Shown here: one piece after another, positions 52,178 through 60,573 of the stretch
How the letters are laid out: every line of letters begins with the position of its first letter
Position numbering within the stretch: position 1 is the first letter of the stretch
DNA from: JTS-RE9 sp964649195
Lineage (GTDB): Bacteria > Planctomycetota > Phycisphaerae > Phycisphaerales > Phycisphaeraceae
Assembly (NCBI GenBank): GCA_964649195.1
Contig: CAZYPK010000002.1
Coordinates: 21,316-85,315 of the forward strand
Reading direction: 5' to 3'
Length of the DNA: 64,000 nt
The notes under the pieces: model-generated
Databases searched by the model: none
The model's input: the letters and a program-made list of their open reading frames with translations, nothing else
Told to the model about the DNA's origin: nothing
Position numbers and translations under genes: made by a program

Positions 52178-53618
52178 CCGATTCATGTTTTATGCCGGTC
52201 GTCGCCGGTTGCTTCAGTGCAGCGCGGTGGGGTTTGGGCATTTGGCGCTGGCGGCGATGTTGGGGGAGGGGGCGGTGGCGGCGGATGGGGGAGCGAAGCC
52301 GCGAGCGGCGGGGGGAGCGAAGCCGCAAGCGGCACGGGGGTTGCCGCATTTTGCGCCGCGCGCCAGGCGGGTGATTTTTCTCTTTATGAAGGGGGGTCCC
52401 AGCCAGGTGGATACGTTTGATCCCAAGCCGCTGCTGACGCGCGATCACGGCAAGCCGCTGCCCTTCGCCAAGCCGCGCGTGCAGTTTGCGCCGACGAACA
52501 ACCTGCTCGCGTCACCCTGGAAGTTTCACAAGCACGGCGAAAGCGGCATCGAGGTCAGCACGCTTTTCCCGCATGTCGCCCGTCACGTCGATGACCTGTG
52601 CATCATCAACTCCCTCCACGGCACCAACCCCGCGCATGGCGGGGCGCTCCTCAAACTCCACACCGGCAGCGACAACTTCGTCCGCCCCAGCATGGGCGCG
52701 TGGGTCAACTACGGACTGGGCAGCGAAAATCAAAACCTGCCCGGTTTCATCACCATCTGTCCCACGCTGGCGCACGGCGGGGTCAACAACTGGGGCGCCG
52801 CGTTTCTCCCCGCCGCCCATCAGGGCGTGCCGCTGGGCGTCGCCAGCAAACCCGCGAAGGAGGCCGCCGTCCGCCACATCCGACATGACGCGCTTTCGCG
52901 CGACGAGCAGCGGCGGCAACTGGCCCTGCTCGATGCGATGAACCGCGATCATCTCGATGAAACGGGCGCGCATCAGGAACTGGAAGGCCGCATCCAATCC
53001 TTCGAGCTGGCCTTCCGCATGCAGATGGCCATGCCCGAAGCGCAGGACATCACCGGCGAAAGCGAAGCGACGAAAAAACTCTACGGCCTGGATGATCCCG
53101 TCACCGAAAACTTCGGCAGGCAGTGCCTCATGGCCCGCCGGTTCGCCGAGCGCGGCGTGCGCTTCGTGCAGGTGACGCACAGCGATCCGTTCGTGCAATG
53201 GGATCAGCATGGCGACCTCAAGAAGGGTCACGAGAAAAACGCCCGCGAAGTCGATCAGCCCATCGCCGCGCTGCTCACCGACCTGAAGGCACGCGGGCTG
53301 CTGGAGGAAACGCTGGTGATCTGGGGCGGCGAGTTCGGCAGAACGCCCACGGCTCAGGGCAACGATGGCCGCGACCATAACCCCGAAGGTTTCACCATGT
53401 GGCTCGCCGGCGGCGGCGTCAAGGCGGGCTTCAAATATGGGGCGACCGATGACTACGGCTACTATGCGGTGCGGGACAAGGTCCACATCCACGACCTGCA
53501 CGCCACCATGCTGCACCTGCTGGGCATCGATCACACGAAGCTGACCTATCGCTACGCCGGCCGCGATTTCCGCCTGACCGATGTGCACGGCCATGTGGCG
53601 ACGGGCATCATGGCGTGA
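52167..53618 (+). CDS. DUF1501-family exported protein (second copy)
   Basis: 483 residues. The N-terminus carries a twin-arginine-like AGRRRLLQCSAVGFG. The alkaline-phosphatase-like fold is marked by RVIFLFMKGGPSQVDTFDPKP, RFVQVTHSDPFVQWDQH and GGEFGRTPTAQGNDGRDHNP. Residues about 40-58 (GGAKPRAAGGAKPQAARG) are encoded by two copies of a GGGGGAGCGAAGCCGC(A/G)AGCGGC repeat. ATG at 52167 overlaps the PSD1 stop by 11 bp; ATG at 52185 is possible. It is the partner of the upstream PSD1 protein. Confidence 0.9.
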
Positions 53619-53633
53619 GTTTGGGATCGGAGC

Positions 53634-53802
53634 GAGCCGCGACGTAACACGTCACGGACGTGAGCGACAGGAGTGGCGTGACCATCGCGCAGCGGATCAC
53701 GGGATGAGAAAGCGACCGGGCACTGATCGAGGCTGAAAGAAAAAGGTGCGATCGGCCACCCCTTCAGGCTGTTGATCTCCGCGACGTGTTACGTCGCGGC
53801 TC
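53634..53802. repeat. 169-bp MITE-like element with perfect 20-bp terminal inverted repeats
   Basis: The ends 53634-53653 (GAGCCGCGACGTAACACGTC) and 53783-53802 are exact reverse complements. The interior is homologous, in reverse, to both copies at 60227-60393 and 60405-60573. It lies between the convergent DUF1501 and leuD genes and has no coding capacity beyond short frames. No target-site duplication is obvious. Confidence 0.88.
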
Positions 53803-53811
53803 CTCAGATCC

Positions 53812-54375
53812 TCAGACTTTGAGCATCCCCGCCTGTCTGGCGTACTCGAACACGCCGCCGGCGTCGATGATCGGCTTGGCGTCGCCCAGGGGACGAAGTT
53901 GATACACCTTGCCGGTGGTTTGGTTGGTCAGCTTGCCGTGGTCGATATCGACTTCAACGATGTCATCGGTCTTGATTTCCTCGACGAGCCGGGTGATCGA
54001 TTCGCAGGGGAGGAGGTATCCGCCGTTGACGCAGTTGCGGAAGAAGATTCGGGCGTAGAACTCGGCGACGACGACGGTGGCGCCGGCCTCGGCGATGGCG
54101 AGCGGGGCATGTTCGCGCGAGGAGCCGCAGCCGAAGTTTCTGCCGCCGATGACGATCCTGTAGTCGGTCTTGAACTCTCCTTCGGGCACGAATCGCATGT
54201 TGCCTTTGGGCAGGCCGCAGGTCTGGGGCGGGACGCCGGCCATGGCGTACATGCCGAAGTATTTTCGTTCTTCGGGATCGGCGGGATTGAAGGAGAGATA
54301 TTCGGCGGGGATGATCTGATCGGTGTCGATGTCATCGCCCATGACGAACGCTTTGCCGGTGATGATCGTGCTCAT
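53812..54375 (-). CDS. leuD: 3-isopropylmalate dehydratase small subunit (LeuD/HacB type)
   Basis: 187 residues. Swivel domain of the aconitase superfamily, which with the LeuC large subunit isomerises 2- to 3-isopropylmalate in leucine synthesis. GDDIDTDQIIPAEYL (13-27) and the substrate loop GGRNFGCGSSREHAP are intact. The short form resembles the LeuD/HacB branch, so homoaconitase activity cannot be excluded. No leuC is in the window. Confidence 0.9.
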   Translation of the reverse strand: MSTIITGKAFVMGDDIDTDQIIPAEYLSFNPADPEERKYFGMYAMAGVPPQTCGLPKGNMRFVPEGEFKTDYRIVIGGRNFGCGSSREHAPLAIAEAGATVVVAEFYARIFFRNCVNGGYLLPCESITRLVEEIKTDDIVEVDIDHGKLTNQTTGKVYQLRPLGDAKPIIDAGGVFEYARQAGMLKV

Positions 54376-54463
54376 GATGCGGAGAGTTTAGGGGGAAAAG
54401 GGGGGAAAGTCGATTTGGACCACTGAAAAACCGAATGGTCTCTTAGGAAAGCGGGAAAAGGCG

Positions 54464-54599
54464 ATTATTTATTACTTAATACTTATTACTTAATGGTTAT
54501 TTCGGAAAATGCCCGGACGATCCCGGCGATCTCGATGCCGCAAGGTTCAAAATAGCCATTAAGTAATAAGTATTAAGTAATAAGTATTACGTATTAAGC
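54464..54599. repeat. Inverted pair of AAGTAAT/AAGTATT heptanucleotide arrays
   Basis: Left arm 54464-54497 (TTACTTAATACTTATTACTT type) and right arm 54552-54599 (AAGTAATAAGTATTAAGTAA type) are AT-only heptads that are nearly reverse complements over ~35 bp with a ~55-nt centre. The right arm ends 5 bp before the stop of the HEAT-repeat gene. Confidence 0.88.
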
Positions 54600-54604
54600 T
54601 CATT

Positions 54605-56830
54605 TCACGGAAACTGCGGCGTAGGCACAGGCGTCGTCGGCGCTTCCAGCGCCATCTTGATGCGCTGTTCGAGGATCGCGGTGCGCATCTCCACTTTCAG
54701 GTCCACCGGGCGCGGCAGCCTGGCGCGCAGGCGGGTGACGATCTGCGATGCCCGCTCGTGCTGTTGGGCGGTCAGGCACTGGTCGGCGGCGGTCAGCAGC
54801 AGCTCGATGATCTGCGATCGCAGCGCTTCAATCTCCTTGTCAGGCTGTTCGACGGCCAGGTACTTGCCCGCCTTGGCGAAGGCGCCGTCGATCTCGCCGC
54901 CGGTGATCAAGGCGTGGATGGTGGTGAGGGTCAGGCGTTGCTGCTGCTGATGGGAGAGGTCGATCTTCAGGGCGGTGACGCGATCCAGGTCGGCCAGGGC
55001 TGCCTTGCTGTCGCCGGAGCTGAGCCTGGCTTCGGATCGCGCGAGCAGAAGATCGGCCAGTTGCAGGGTGAAGATTTGTCGTTCCTCCGCGCCGAAGGTG
55101 TTGAATCCCACGGTGCCGACACGTCCGAGCAGCTTGTCGATGGCCGGGGAAAGGACCTGCAAGCGCAGGTCGGTCAGGTCGCCGTAGGCCGCCAGTTTTT
55201 GGTCGGTCTGCACCACGGCGTCGGGGCTCACGCGCGGCGACATGGCCACCAAGGCCCGGCCCCAGGCGGCGGCGATCTGCTCGTTCTCCGGGCGATGCGC
55301 CGCCAGGGCGAGCATCGTCTGGCGCGACATGCCACGCTCGGTGGCGGCGGGGATCACGATGATCTGCACGATCGGATCGCCCGCCCGCTGCGCCAGCGGT
55401 TCCAGGCTTTGCCCGCTGGCGACCCAGGCGCGGGCCGCCGCTTCGCGGACCGCATCGGAGGAATGATCCAGCCAGGCGCGGATGGTGCGGAAGTCATCCC
55501 GGTTGCCGGCCCGCGCCAGCAGTTCGATGAAGCGCGGCTCCGGGCTGCTTTCACGGGCCAGGGTGGTCCGCATCTGGTCGGCGATGCGGTCGGCCTGCTC
55601 CCGTCCGATCAGCGGAGGCCAATGGTCAAAGCCCGCCAGCAGCGCGCCCGCCGCCTCGCCGCGCACTTCGGGATCGTTGAGCAGGGTGACGGCCGGCCCC
55701 ATCGCCGCCAGCCGGGGCTGACGGCGCATCAGCAGCAGGTAGGCCTTGAGCACCGAGGCGTGCCGTTCCAGATCATCCGCCAGTCGCTTGGCGACCAGGT
55801 CGGCCGCCGCCTCGCTTTTGAGGTCCCGCAGGATGAGGGCCGCGCCGCCGCGAACCGCCCACGAATGATCATCCAGCCGCGTCACCAGCGCCCTGGTCAG
55901 CTCCGCCCCGACCTTTTCACCGTTGACCAGTTCGCGGACCAGGTCCAGCGCCAGCTCGCGGACCGAATCCAGCGGGTCGGCAAGCATCGCGGTCAGCACC
56001 GGCTCGCGCTCCTCGCGGTCCAAGGCCCGGTACCGCTGCCTCATCGCCGTCATCAGCCGATCCTGCAAGGCGTCGCGCTGCCGCACCAGCCGCTCGGCGC
56101 GGCGGGTGATGTTGCCCAGCAGATGCGCCTGCCACGCTTCGGAAGACAGCCCCGCAACCTCCTTCCACCAGTCGCCCCAGGCGAGGGCGTCGCTGCCGCG
56201 ATCGTCGATACCCGTCAGCCGCGCCAAGGCCCCGGCAGCCAGGGCCCGCTCCGTGTCATTCTCGGTGGCGGCCAGCAGCGACACCAGCAGCCCGGCGCCA
56301 TCCTGCGTCCGGCGGTGGCCCAAAGCGATGATGGCAAGTTGCCGGGCCGCAGGCTTGGCGGCTTCGTTTCGTGCCAGTTTCATCACCGCCGGCCACTGGC
56401 CTTCGGGCAGGCTGCGGCCCATGATTTCCGCCGCGTCCTCCAGAACCGGGCCTTCCAGTTCCTCGGCCAGTTGCAGCAGCAGCTGCGCCGCCGCCGTCGG
56501 GGGTGATTTCGAATTGCGGATGCCCCAGAGGATCGCTCGCCGGGCGGAGGCGTCCGCCGGGTTCTTCAGGTTGTCCAGCAGCTTCCGCAAGGCGACGCCA
56601 TCGCCACGGTCCACCAGAGTCGTCACCGAATCCCGGCGAAAGCGAATGTCCGCCTGCGGGTCCAGCACGATGCGAAACAGTTGGTCGTCCCCGGCGCTGA
56701 GCTTCTCCGTCTGCCCCGCAAGCGTGGCCGCCGCCGACAGCAGCACCGCCATCGACAGCCACATCACCCCGCGCCGCCGACGACCGGCGTCATCACAAGC
56801 ACAGCCTGTCATGCGATTTTCACGCGGCAT
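54605..56830 (-). CDS. Exported HEAT-repeat protein
   Basis: 741 residues. An Arg-rich N-terminus (GRRRRGVMWLSMAVLLSAAATLAG) is a signal peptide. HEAT-type helical repeats follow: FRRDSVTTLVDRGDGVALRKLLDNL, LADPLDSVRELALDLVRELV, DHSWAVRGGAALILRDL, DHSSDAVREAAARAWVAS. The last ~250 residues are helical and TPR-like (SSGDSKAALADLDRVTAL, ITGGEIDGAFAKAGKYL). No catalytic motif. Starts at 56830, 56812 and 56764 are possible; the first is used. The frame stays open far upstream across the divergent TPR gene, but those codons are antisense. Confidence 0.78.
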   Translation of the reverse strand: MPRENRMTGCACDDAGRRRRGVMWLSMAVLLSAAATLAGQTEKLSAGDDQLFRIVLDPQADIRFRRDSVTTLVDRGDGVALRKLLDNLKNPADASARRAILWGIRNSKSPPTAAAQLLLQLAEELEGPVLEDAAEIMGRSLPEGQWPAVMKLARNEAAKPAARQLAIIALGHRRTQDGAGLLVSLLAATENDTERALAAGALARLTGIDDRGSDALAWGDWWKEVAGLSSEAWQAHLLGNITRRAERLVRQRDALQDRLMTAMRQRYRALDREEREPVLTAMLADPLDSVRELALDLVRELVNGEKVGAELTRALVTRLDDHSWAVRGGAALILRDLKSEAAADLVAKRLADDLERHASVLKAYLLLMRRQPRLAAMGPAVTLLNDPEVRGEAAGALLAGFDHWPPLIGREQADRIADQMRTTLARESSPEPRFIELLARAGNRDDFRTIRAWLDHSSDAVREAAARAWVASGQSLEPLAQRAGDPIVQIIVIPAATERGMSRQTMLALAAHRPENEQIAAAWGRALVAMSPRVSPDAVVQTDQKLAAYGDLTDLRLQVLSPAIDKLLGRVGTVGFNTFGAEERQIFTLQLADLLLARSEARLSSGDSKAALADLDRVTALKIDLSHQQQQRLTLTTIHALITGGEIDGAFAKAGKYLAVEQPDKEIEALRSQIIELLLTAADQCLTAQQHERASQIVTRLRARLPRPVDLKVEMRTAILEQRIKMALEAPTTPVPTPQFP

Positions 56831-57014
56831 GGCGCAGCTCACAGACACGATATAAGATGAAGGCGACCGCACGACGCTTGACGACAGCCCCGATCTCATC
56901 GGCAATCTTATCGATCGGAAAGTTGACTGACCACGAAGTTCGAAGAAAATCGCGCAAGATTTTGAAATATTGATCCTCCCGCCGCCGGTTGACGGATAAT
57001 GAAGAAGCAGCGGC

Positions 57015-57094
57015 AGGGGACAGGAGACAGGGAACAGGAGACAAGAGCCGCTTGCGGCTTCGCTCTGATTCCTGTCCCCTGTTCCCTCTTCCCC
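57015..57094. repeat. Inverted CTGTCCC heptads around a REP-like palindrome
   Basis: Left array GGGACAG/GAGACAG/GGAACAG (57015-57045), central palindrome AGCCGCTTGCGGCT (57046-57059), right array CCTGTCCCCTGTTCCC (57069-57088). The unit can fold into a long imperfect hairpin and ends about 20 nt before the TPR start codon. Confidence 0.82.
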
Positions 57095-57112
57095 ACTCCC
57101 CCGCGAGTCCTT

Positions 57113-58510
57113 ATGAACGACTGGGTCAACGCCGAACAACATGCCGAGCGGGCCCGCACCTTTTTTCAGAACGGTGAATGGGACAAGGCGCTGGCCGAGC
57201 TGAGCCGGGCCGTCGCGCTCAACCCTGAGCAGGGCGAGTGGCACTTTGGCATGGGGCTGACGCTCGACGCCCTGCGTCGCTACCCCGAAGCGATCGCCAG
57301 TTACGAGCAGGCCCTGCAACTTCGCGGCGATGACCCGGAAGTCATGATGCACATCGGCATCGATGCGATCCGCCTGGGCCACTTCGATGTCGCCGTGGAC
57401 TGGCTCGAACGATGCAACCGGATCAACCCGCAGTTCGAGCCGGGCTACTGCTACCGCGTCGCCGCCTACGCGAACCTGGGCGACCACGACAAGGCCGAGG
57501 AAATGTTCTACCTCGCCCGCCAGATTCAGGATGAATGCCCCAACTGCTTCGACCACATGGCCCACAGCCTCGAAGCCCGCGGCCAGCACGACAAGGCCAT
57601 CTGGTGCTGGCAGCAGACCCTTCGCCTGGCGCCGGATCATGCCGACGTTCGCGCCAGCCTCGGCAGGGCCCACGCCCGCCGCGGACAGCTCGAACGCGCC
57701 AATGTCTTCTTCGAGCAGCAACTGACCCATCACCCCGATGACCTGGCCACCCGCCTCCACCTGGGCCGCCTCCAGATGGCCACCGACCGCTGGTCCGAGG
57801 CCGGCAAGACCTTCCGCAGCATCCTCGATGTGAACCCGGTCCACGCCGAGTCGCACAGCGCCCTGAGCGAAATCGCCCTCCGCGGCGGCCACCTCGATGA
57901 AGCCATCACCGAATGCGAACGGACCGCCCAGCTCGCGCCGGCCTACCCCGGCATCCACCACCGCTGGGCCCTGGCCTTGCTCCAGCGCGGCCAGTACGAG
58001 CGGGCCAAGGCGCTGCTCGCCATCGAACTGGACAAGCCCGATCATTCGCCGGCGCAGGCCATCGAAATTAGCCGCACGCTCATGGACTTGGGCATGATGG
58101 ACCAGGCCATCGCCCTGCTGAGCCGGGTGATCGAAGAGGAAAAACCGGCCAGGCAGGGCGGCGAATCCCGGCAGCCCCGGAAAGCGGAAGACCATGCGGA
58201 TGACCGGGAAGATGTCCTGGCCGCCATGCTGATTCACCGGGGCTACGCCCTGCTGGTCACCGGCCGCAGGGCGGCAGGCATCGCCGATTGCCGCCGCGCC
58301 TTGCGCTTCATGCCTGACAACGCCCTGACGCTGCACAACCTGGCGATGGCCTACCTGGAGGAAGGCAACCTCCGCCGCGCCGCCAGCTTCCACCGCCGGG
58401 CGGCGGCCCTGCGCCCCAAAGACCCGATGATCCGCCGCATGTCCCGCCGCATCCGCCGGTTGGCGGTGATGTCAAGGCTTGCAAAAATGTGGAACCGATT
58501 GCGCGGGTGA
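57113..58510 (+). CDS. Cytoplasmic TPR-repeat protein
   Basis: 465 residues, no signal peptide. At least nine tetratricopeptide repeats are visible, for example NGEWDKALAELSRAVALNP, RRYPEAIASYEQALQLRGDDP, GQHDKAIWCWQQTLRLAPDH, GGHLDEAITECERTAQLAP and GNLRRAASFHRRAAALRPKDP. A basic tail (RRMSRRIRRLAVMSRL) may bind membrane or nucleic acid. No enzymatic domain is seen, so it is probably a protein-interaction scaffold. The ATG at 57113 lies just after repeat DNA and lacks a Shine-Dalgarno. Confidence 0.85.
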   Translation: MNDWVNAEQHAERARTFFQNGEWDKALAELSRAVALNPEQGEWHFGMGLTLDALRRYPEAIASYEQALQLRGDDPEVMMHIGIDAIRLGHFDVAVDWLERCNRINPQFEPGYCYRVAAYANLGDHDKAEEMFYLARQIQDECPNCFDHMAHSLEARGQHDKAIWCWQQTLRLAPDHADVRASLGRAHARRGQLERANVFFEQQLTHHPDDLATRLHLGRLQMATDRWSEAGKTFRSILDVNPVHAESHSALSEIALRGGHLDEAITECERTAQLAPAYPGIHHRWALALLQRGQYERAKALLAIELDKPDHSPAQAIEISRTLMDLGMMDQAIALLSRVIEEEKPARQGGESRQPRKAEDHADDREDVLAAMLIHRGYALLVTGRRAAGIADCRRALRFMPDNALTLHNLAMAYLEEGNLRRAASFHRRAAALRPKDPMIRRMSRRIRRLAVMSRLAKMWNRLRG

Positions 58511-58570
58511 GTCCACCCATCGTTACCTTCAGCCCAGCCGCTCGCGGCTTCGCTCCCCCTTTTTCCCCGC

Positions 58571-60184
58571 TCAGTTGCTCGCCTTGAGCGCCTGCACGAT
58601 GCCTGCGGCCAGGTGGTCGGCGATCAGGTCGTTGCCGGCGTCGCTGGGGTGGACGCCGTCGTAAGTCAGGACGCCGGCGTTTCGCATCACCAGTGAGCCA
58701 TCGACGCGCAGCCTGGCGTTGTGGTTCTGGAGATAGGCTTTGAAGACGGTTCGCAGATCGACGAGCGTGGCGCCGGTTTCCTCGGCGACCTTGCGGGTCA
58801 ACTGGGCGAATTGATCGCAGGCTTTGTCCTTGGGGTTGGTGCCGTCAGGCATCTCGCCGATGGAAGTGAGCGTGGCGAGAATGAGTCGGGTCTTGTTCTT
58901 TTTCGCGGCCTCAACGAGATCGTGCATCGCCTTCTCGAAATCCTCCGGCGAGGTGTTGCGCCACCAGACATCATTGATGCCGATGAGCACGACGGCGACG
59001 TCGGCTTTGTCCTTGGCGATGACCTGGGCGAAGGGCGCCTGCGGGCCGTCCTGATTTTGCGGGCTGACGTAGGCGGCTTTTTCGGAGCCGTCACGGATGG
59101 AGAGGACGCCGCCGCCGTTGATGCCGCGGTTGATGAGGTTGATCTTCCTGCCTTTGGTGGATTCACCCTGGGCGATGGCTCTGCCGATGCGGGAAATGTA
59201 GGCGTTTTGCCAGGTGATCGAGTCGCCGAAGAAGCTGATGGTCATGCCGTCGCGCAGCGGGGAATCTTTTCCGCCGATGTCCTTGCATCCGCTGCTCTCG
59301 TACAAGGCCCGGCGAGCTTCACGGGCATCATCGGAAACGTCAAACGGCGGATTCTTCGCCGACACGCGTTCACCAGGCACGAGTTCACCCTTGTCGGTGA
59401 GCTTCGCCGCATAAAGCCCGGCGGGAAGATCGGAAGGGTCCGCGAAGCCGATGCGTGCAAGCTGCCCGGCGGCCACACCGTCGCCGTTGTGGCCGAAGGT
59501 GATCTTGTCCTTCCCCTGGGTCCAGCGATCGATGGTGAGGGTTTTTTCGAGATCCCATTTCAACGACGAGCTGTCCGCGAACGCGAGGTGACTGTTGCCG
59601 TCGCCCAGGTCGATGGAGCCGTGGGATTGGAGATCGAGCTGGCCGACGGTTTCGGAGTGGCCCTGGGTCCAGATGCGGCCTTCGTGTTTTCCGGTGATGC
59701 GGACGGTGCAGTCGTCGGGGAGCTGGTGCGGGTTGTGAAGCGCGACGATGGCCTGGTTGGCGCCGCCGCCGAGGATGAGCAGCTTGCCGGAGAATGCGGG
59801 GATTTTCGGCGGTTTGGCGAGTGCGAGCGTTCCTCTTTCGATGGTGAGGGTGCCGGTGAAGGTGTTGGGTTTTTCGCCTTGGAGGAACGAGGGGCGTGTC
59901 TGCCATACATCGGAGCCGCCGCCGATCCAGCGGAGGTGTCCGTGGCCGGTGATGGCGCCGGTGAATCGTGTGACGTTGCCGCCGCCGGTGTCCATGAGGA
60001 GGGTGTGGCCGTTGAGATCGATGTCGCCGGCGACGATGCCGATTTTCCAGTCGAAGGTGGCGTCGGCGGTGAGCCGGTAATTCGTCGCCTGCCCGGTCTC
60101 CCTGGGATGAGCCTCGATTCGACCGGCCCGATCGACGGGGGAAGTGATGCAGAGCAGGGAGATGGCAGCGGTGATGTGAAGCAT
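58571..60184 (-). CDS. Secreted SGNH/GDSL hydrolase with N-terminal beta-helix-like region
   Basis: 537 residues. A short signal-like N-terminus is followed by a ~260-residue beta-rich region (DIDLNGHTLLMDTGGGN, GTLTIERGTLALAKPP, GQLDLQSHGSIDLGDGN) like autotransporter-associated or PATR repeats. The C-terminal SGNH esterase has block I FFGDSITW (Ser), block II GINGGG, block III GINDVWW (Asn) and block V YDGVHPSDAG (Asp/His). Such enzymes deacetylate polysaccharides or cleave esters. Located next to a XylR-type regulator, which may control it. Confidence 0.87.
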   Translation of the reverse strand: MLHITAAISLLCITSPVDRAGRIEAHPRETGQATNYRLTADATFDWKIGIVAGDIDLNGHTLLMDTGGGNVTRFTGAITGHGHLRWIGGGSDVWQTRPSFLQGEKPNTFTGTLTIERGTLALAKPPKIPAFSGKLLILGGGANQAIVALHNPHQLPDDCTVRITGKHEGRIWTQGHSETVGQLDLQSHGSIDLGDGNSHLAFADSSSLKWDLEKTLTIDRWTQGKDKITFGHNGDGVAAGQLARIGFADPSDLPAGLYAAKLTDKGELVPGERVSAKNPPFDVSDDAREARRALYESSGCKDIGGKDSPLRDGMTISFFGDSITWQNAYISRIGRAIAQGESTKGRKINLINRGINGGGVLSIRDGSEKAAYVSPQNQDGPQAPFAQVIAKDKADVAVVLIGINDVWWRNTSPEDFEKAMHDLVEAAKKNKTRLILATLTSIGEMPDGTNPKDKACDQFAQLTRKVAEETGATLVDLRTVFKAYLQNHNARLRVDGSLVMRNAGVLTYDGVHPSDAGNDLIADHLAAGIVQALKASN

Positions 60185-60215
60185 GGAATGACTCGCGGGG
60201 GAAGATGGAACAAGC

Positions 60216-60573
60216 GTTCGGGATAAGAGCCGCGACTCAACGAGTCGCGGACGTGAACAGCCTCAAGGAGTGGCCCAATGCACTTTTTCTTTCAGCCTCG
60301 ATCGGCGTCCGATCGTTTTCGCGTCCGTGATCCGTTGCGCGACGGTCACGCCATTCTTGTCGCTTACGTCCGCGACGTGTCACGTCGCGGCTCGTTCGGG
60401 ATAAGAGCCGCGACTCAACGAGTCGCGGACGTGAACAGCCTCAAGGGGTGGCCCAATGCACCTTTTTCTTTCAGCCTCGATCGGCGTCCGGTCGTTTTCG
60501 CATCTCGTGATCCGCTGCGCGACGGTCACGCCATTCTTGTCGCTCACGTCCGCGACGTGTCACGTCGCGGCTC
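60216..60573. repeat. Tandem duplication of the MITE-like element
   Basis: Two copies (60227-60393 and 60405-60573), each preceded by GTTCGGGATAA, form a tandem of ~178-bp units about 90 percent identical. Both are homologous to the element at 53634-53802. Left ends read GAGCCGCGACTCAACGAGTC and so are a variant of the right ends (GACGTGTCACGTCGCGGCTC). The last bases of copy 2 form part of the stop codon of the regulator gene. Confidence 0.9.

Noticed and set aside
54605..58393. A single 1262-codon open frame on the minus strand
   Set aside because: Its upstream third is antisense to the well-supported TPR gene (57113-58510) and only the part from 56830 has a signal peptide and HEAT repeats; the rest is open by chance in GC-rich DNA.
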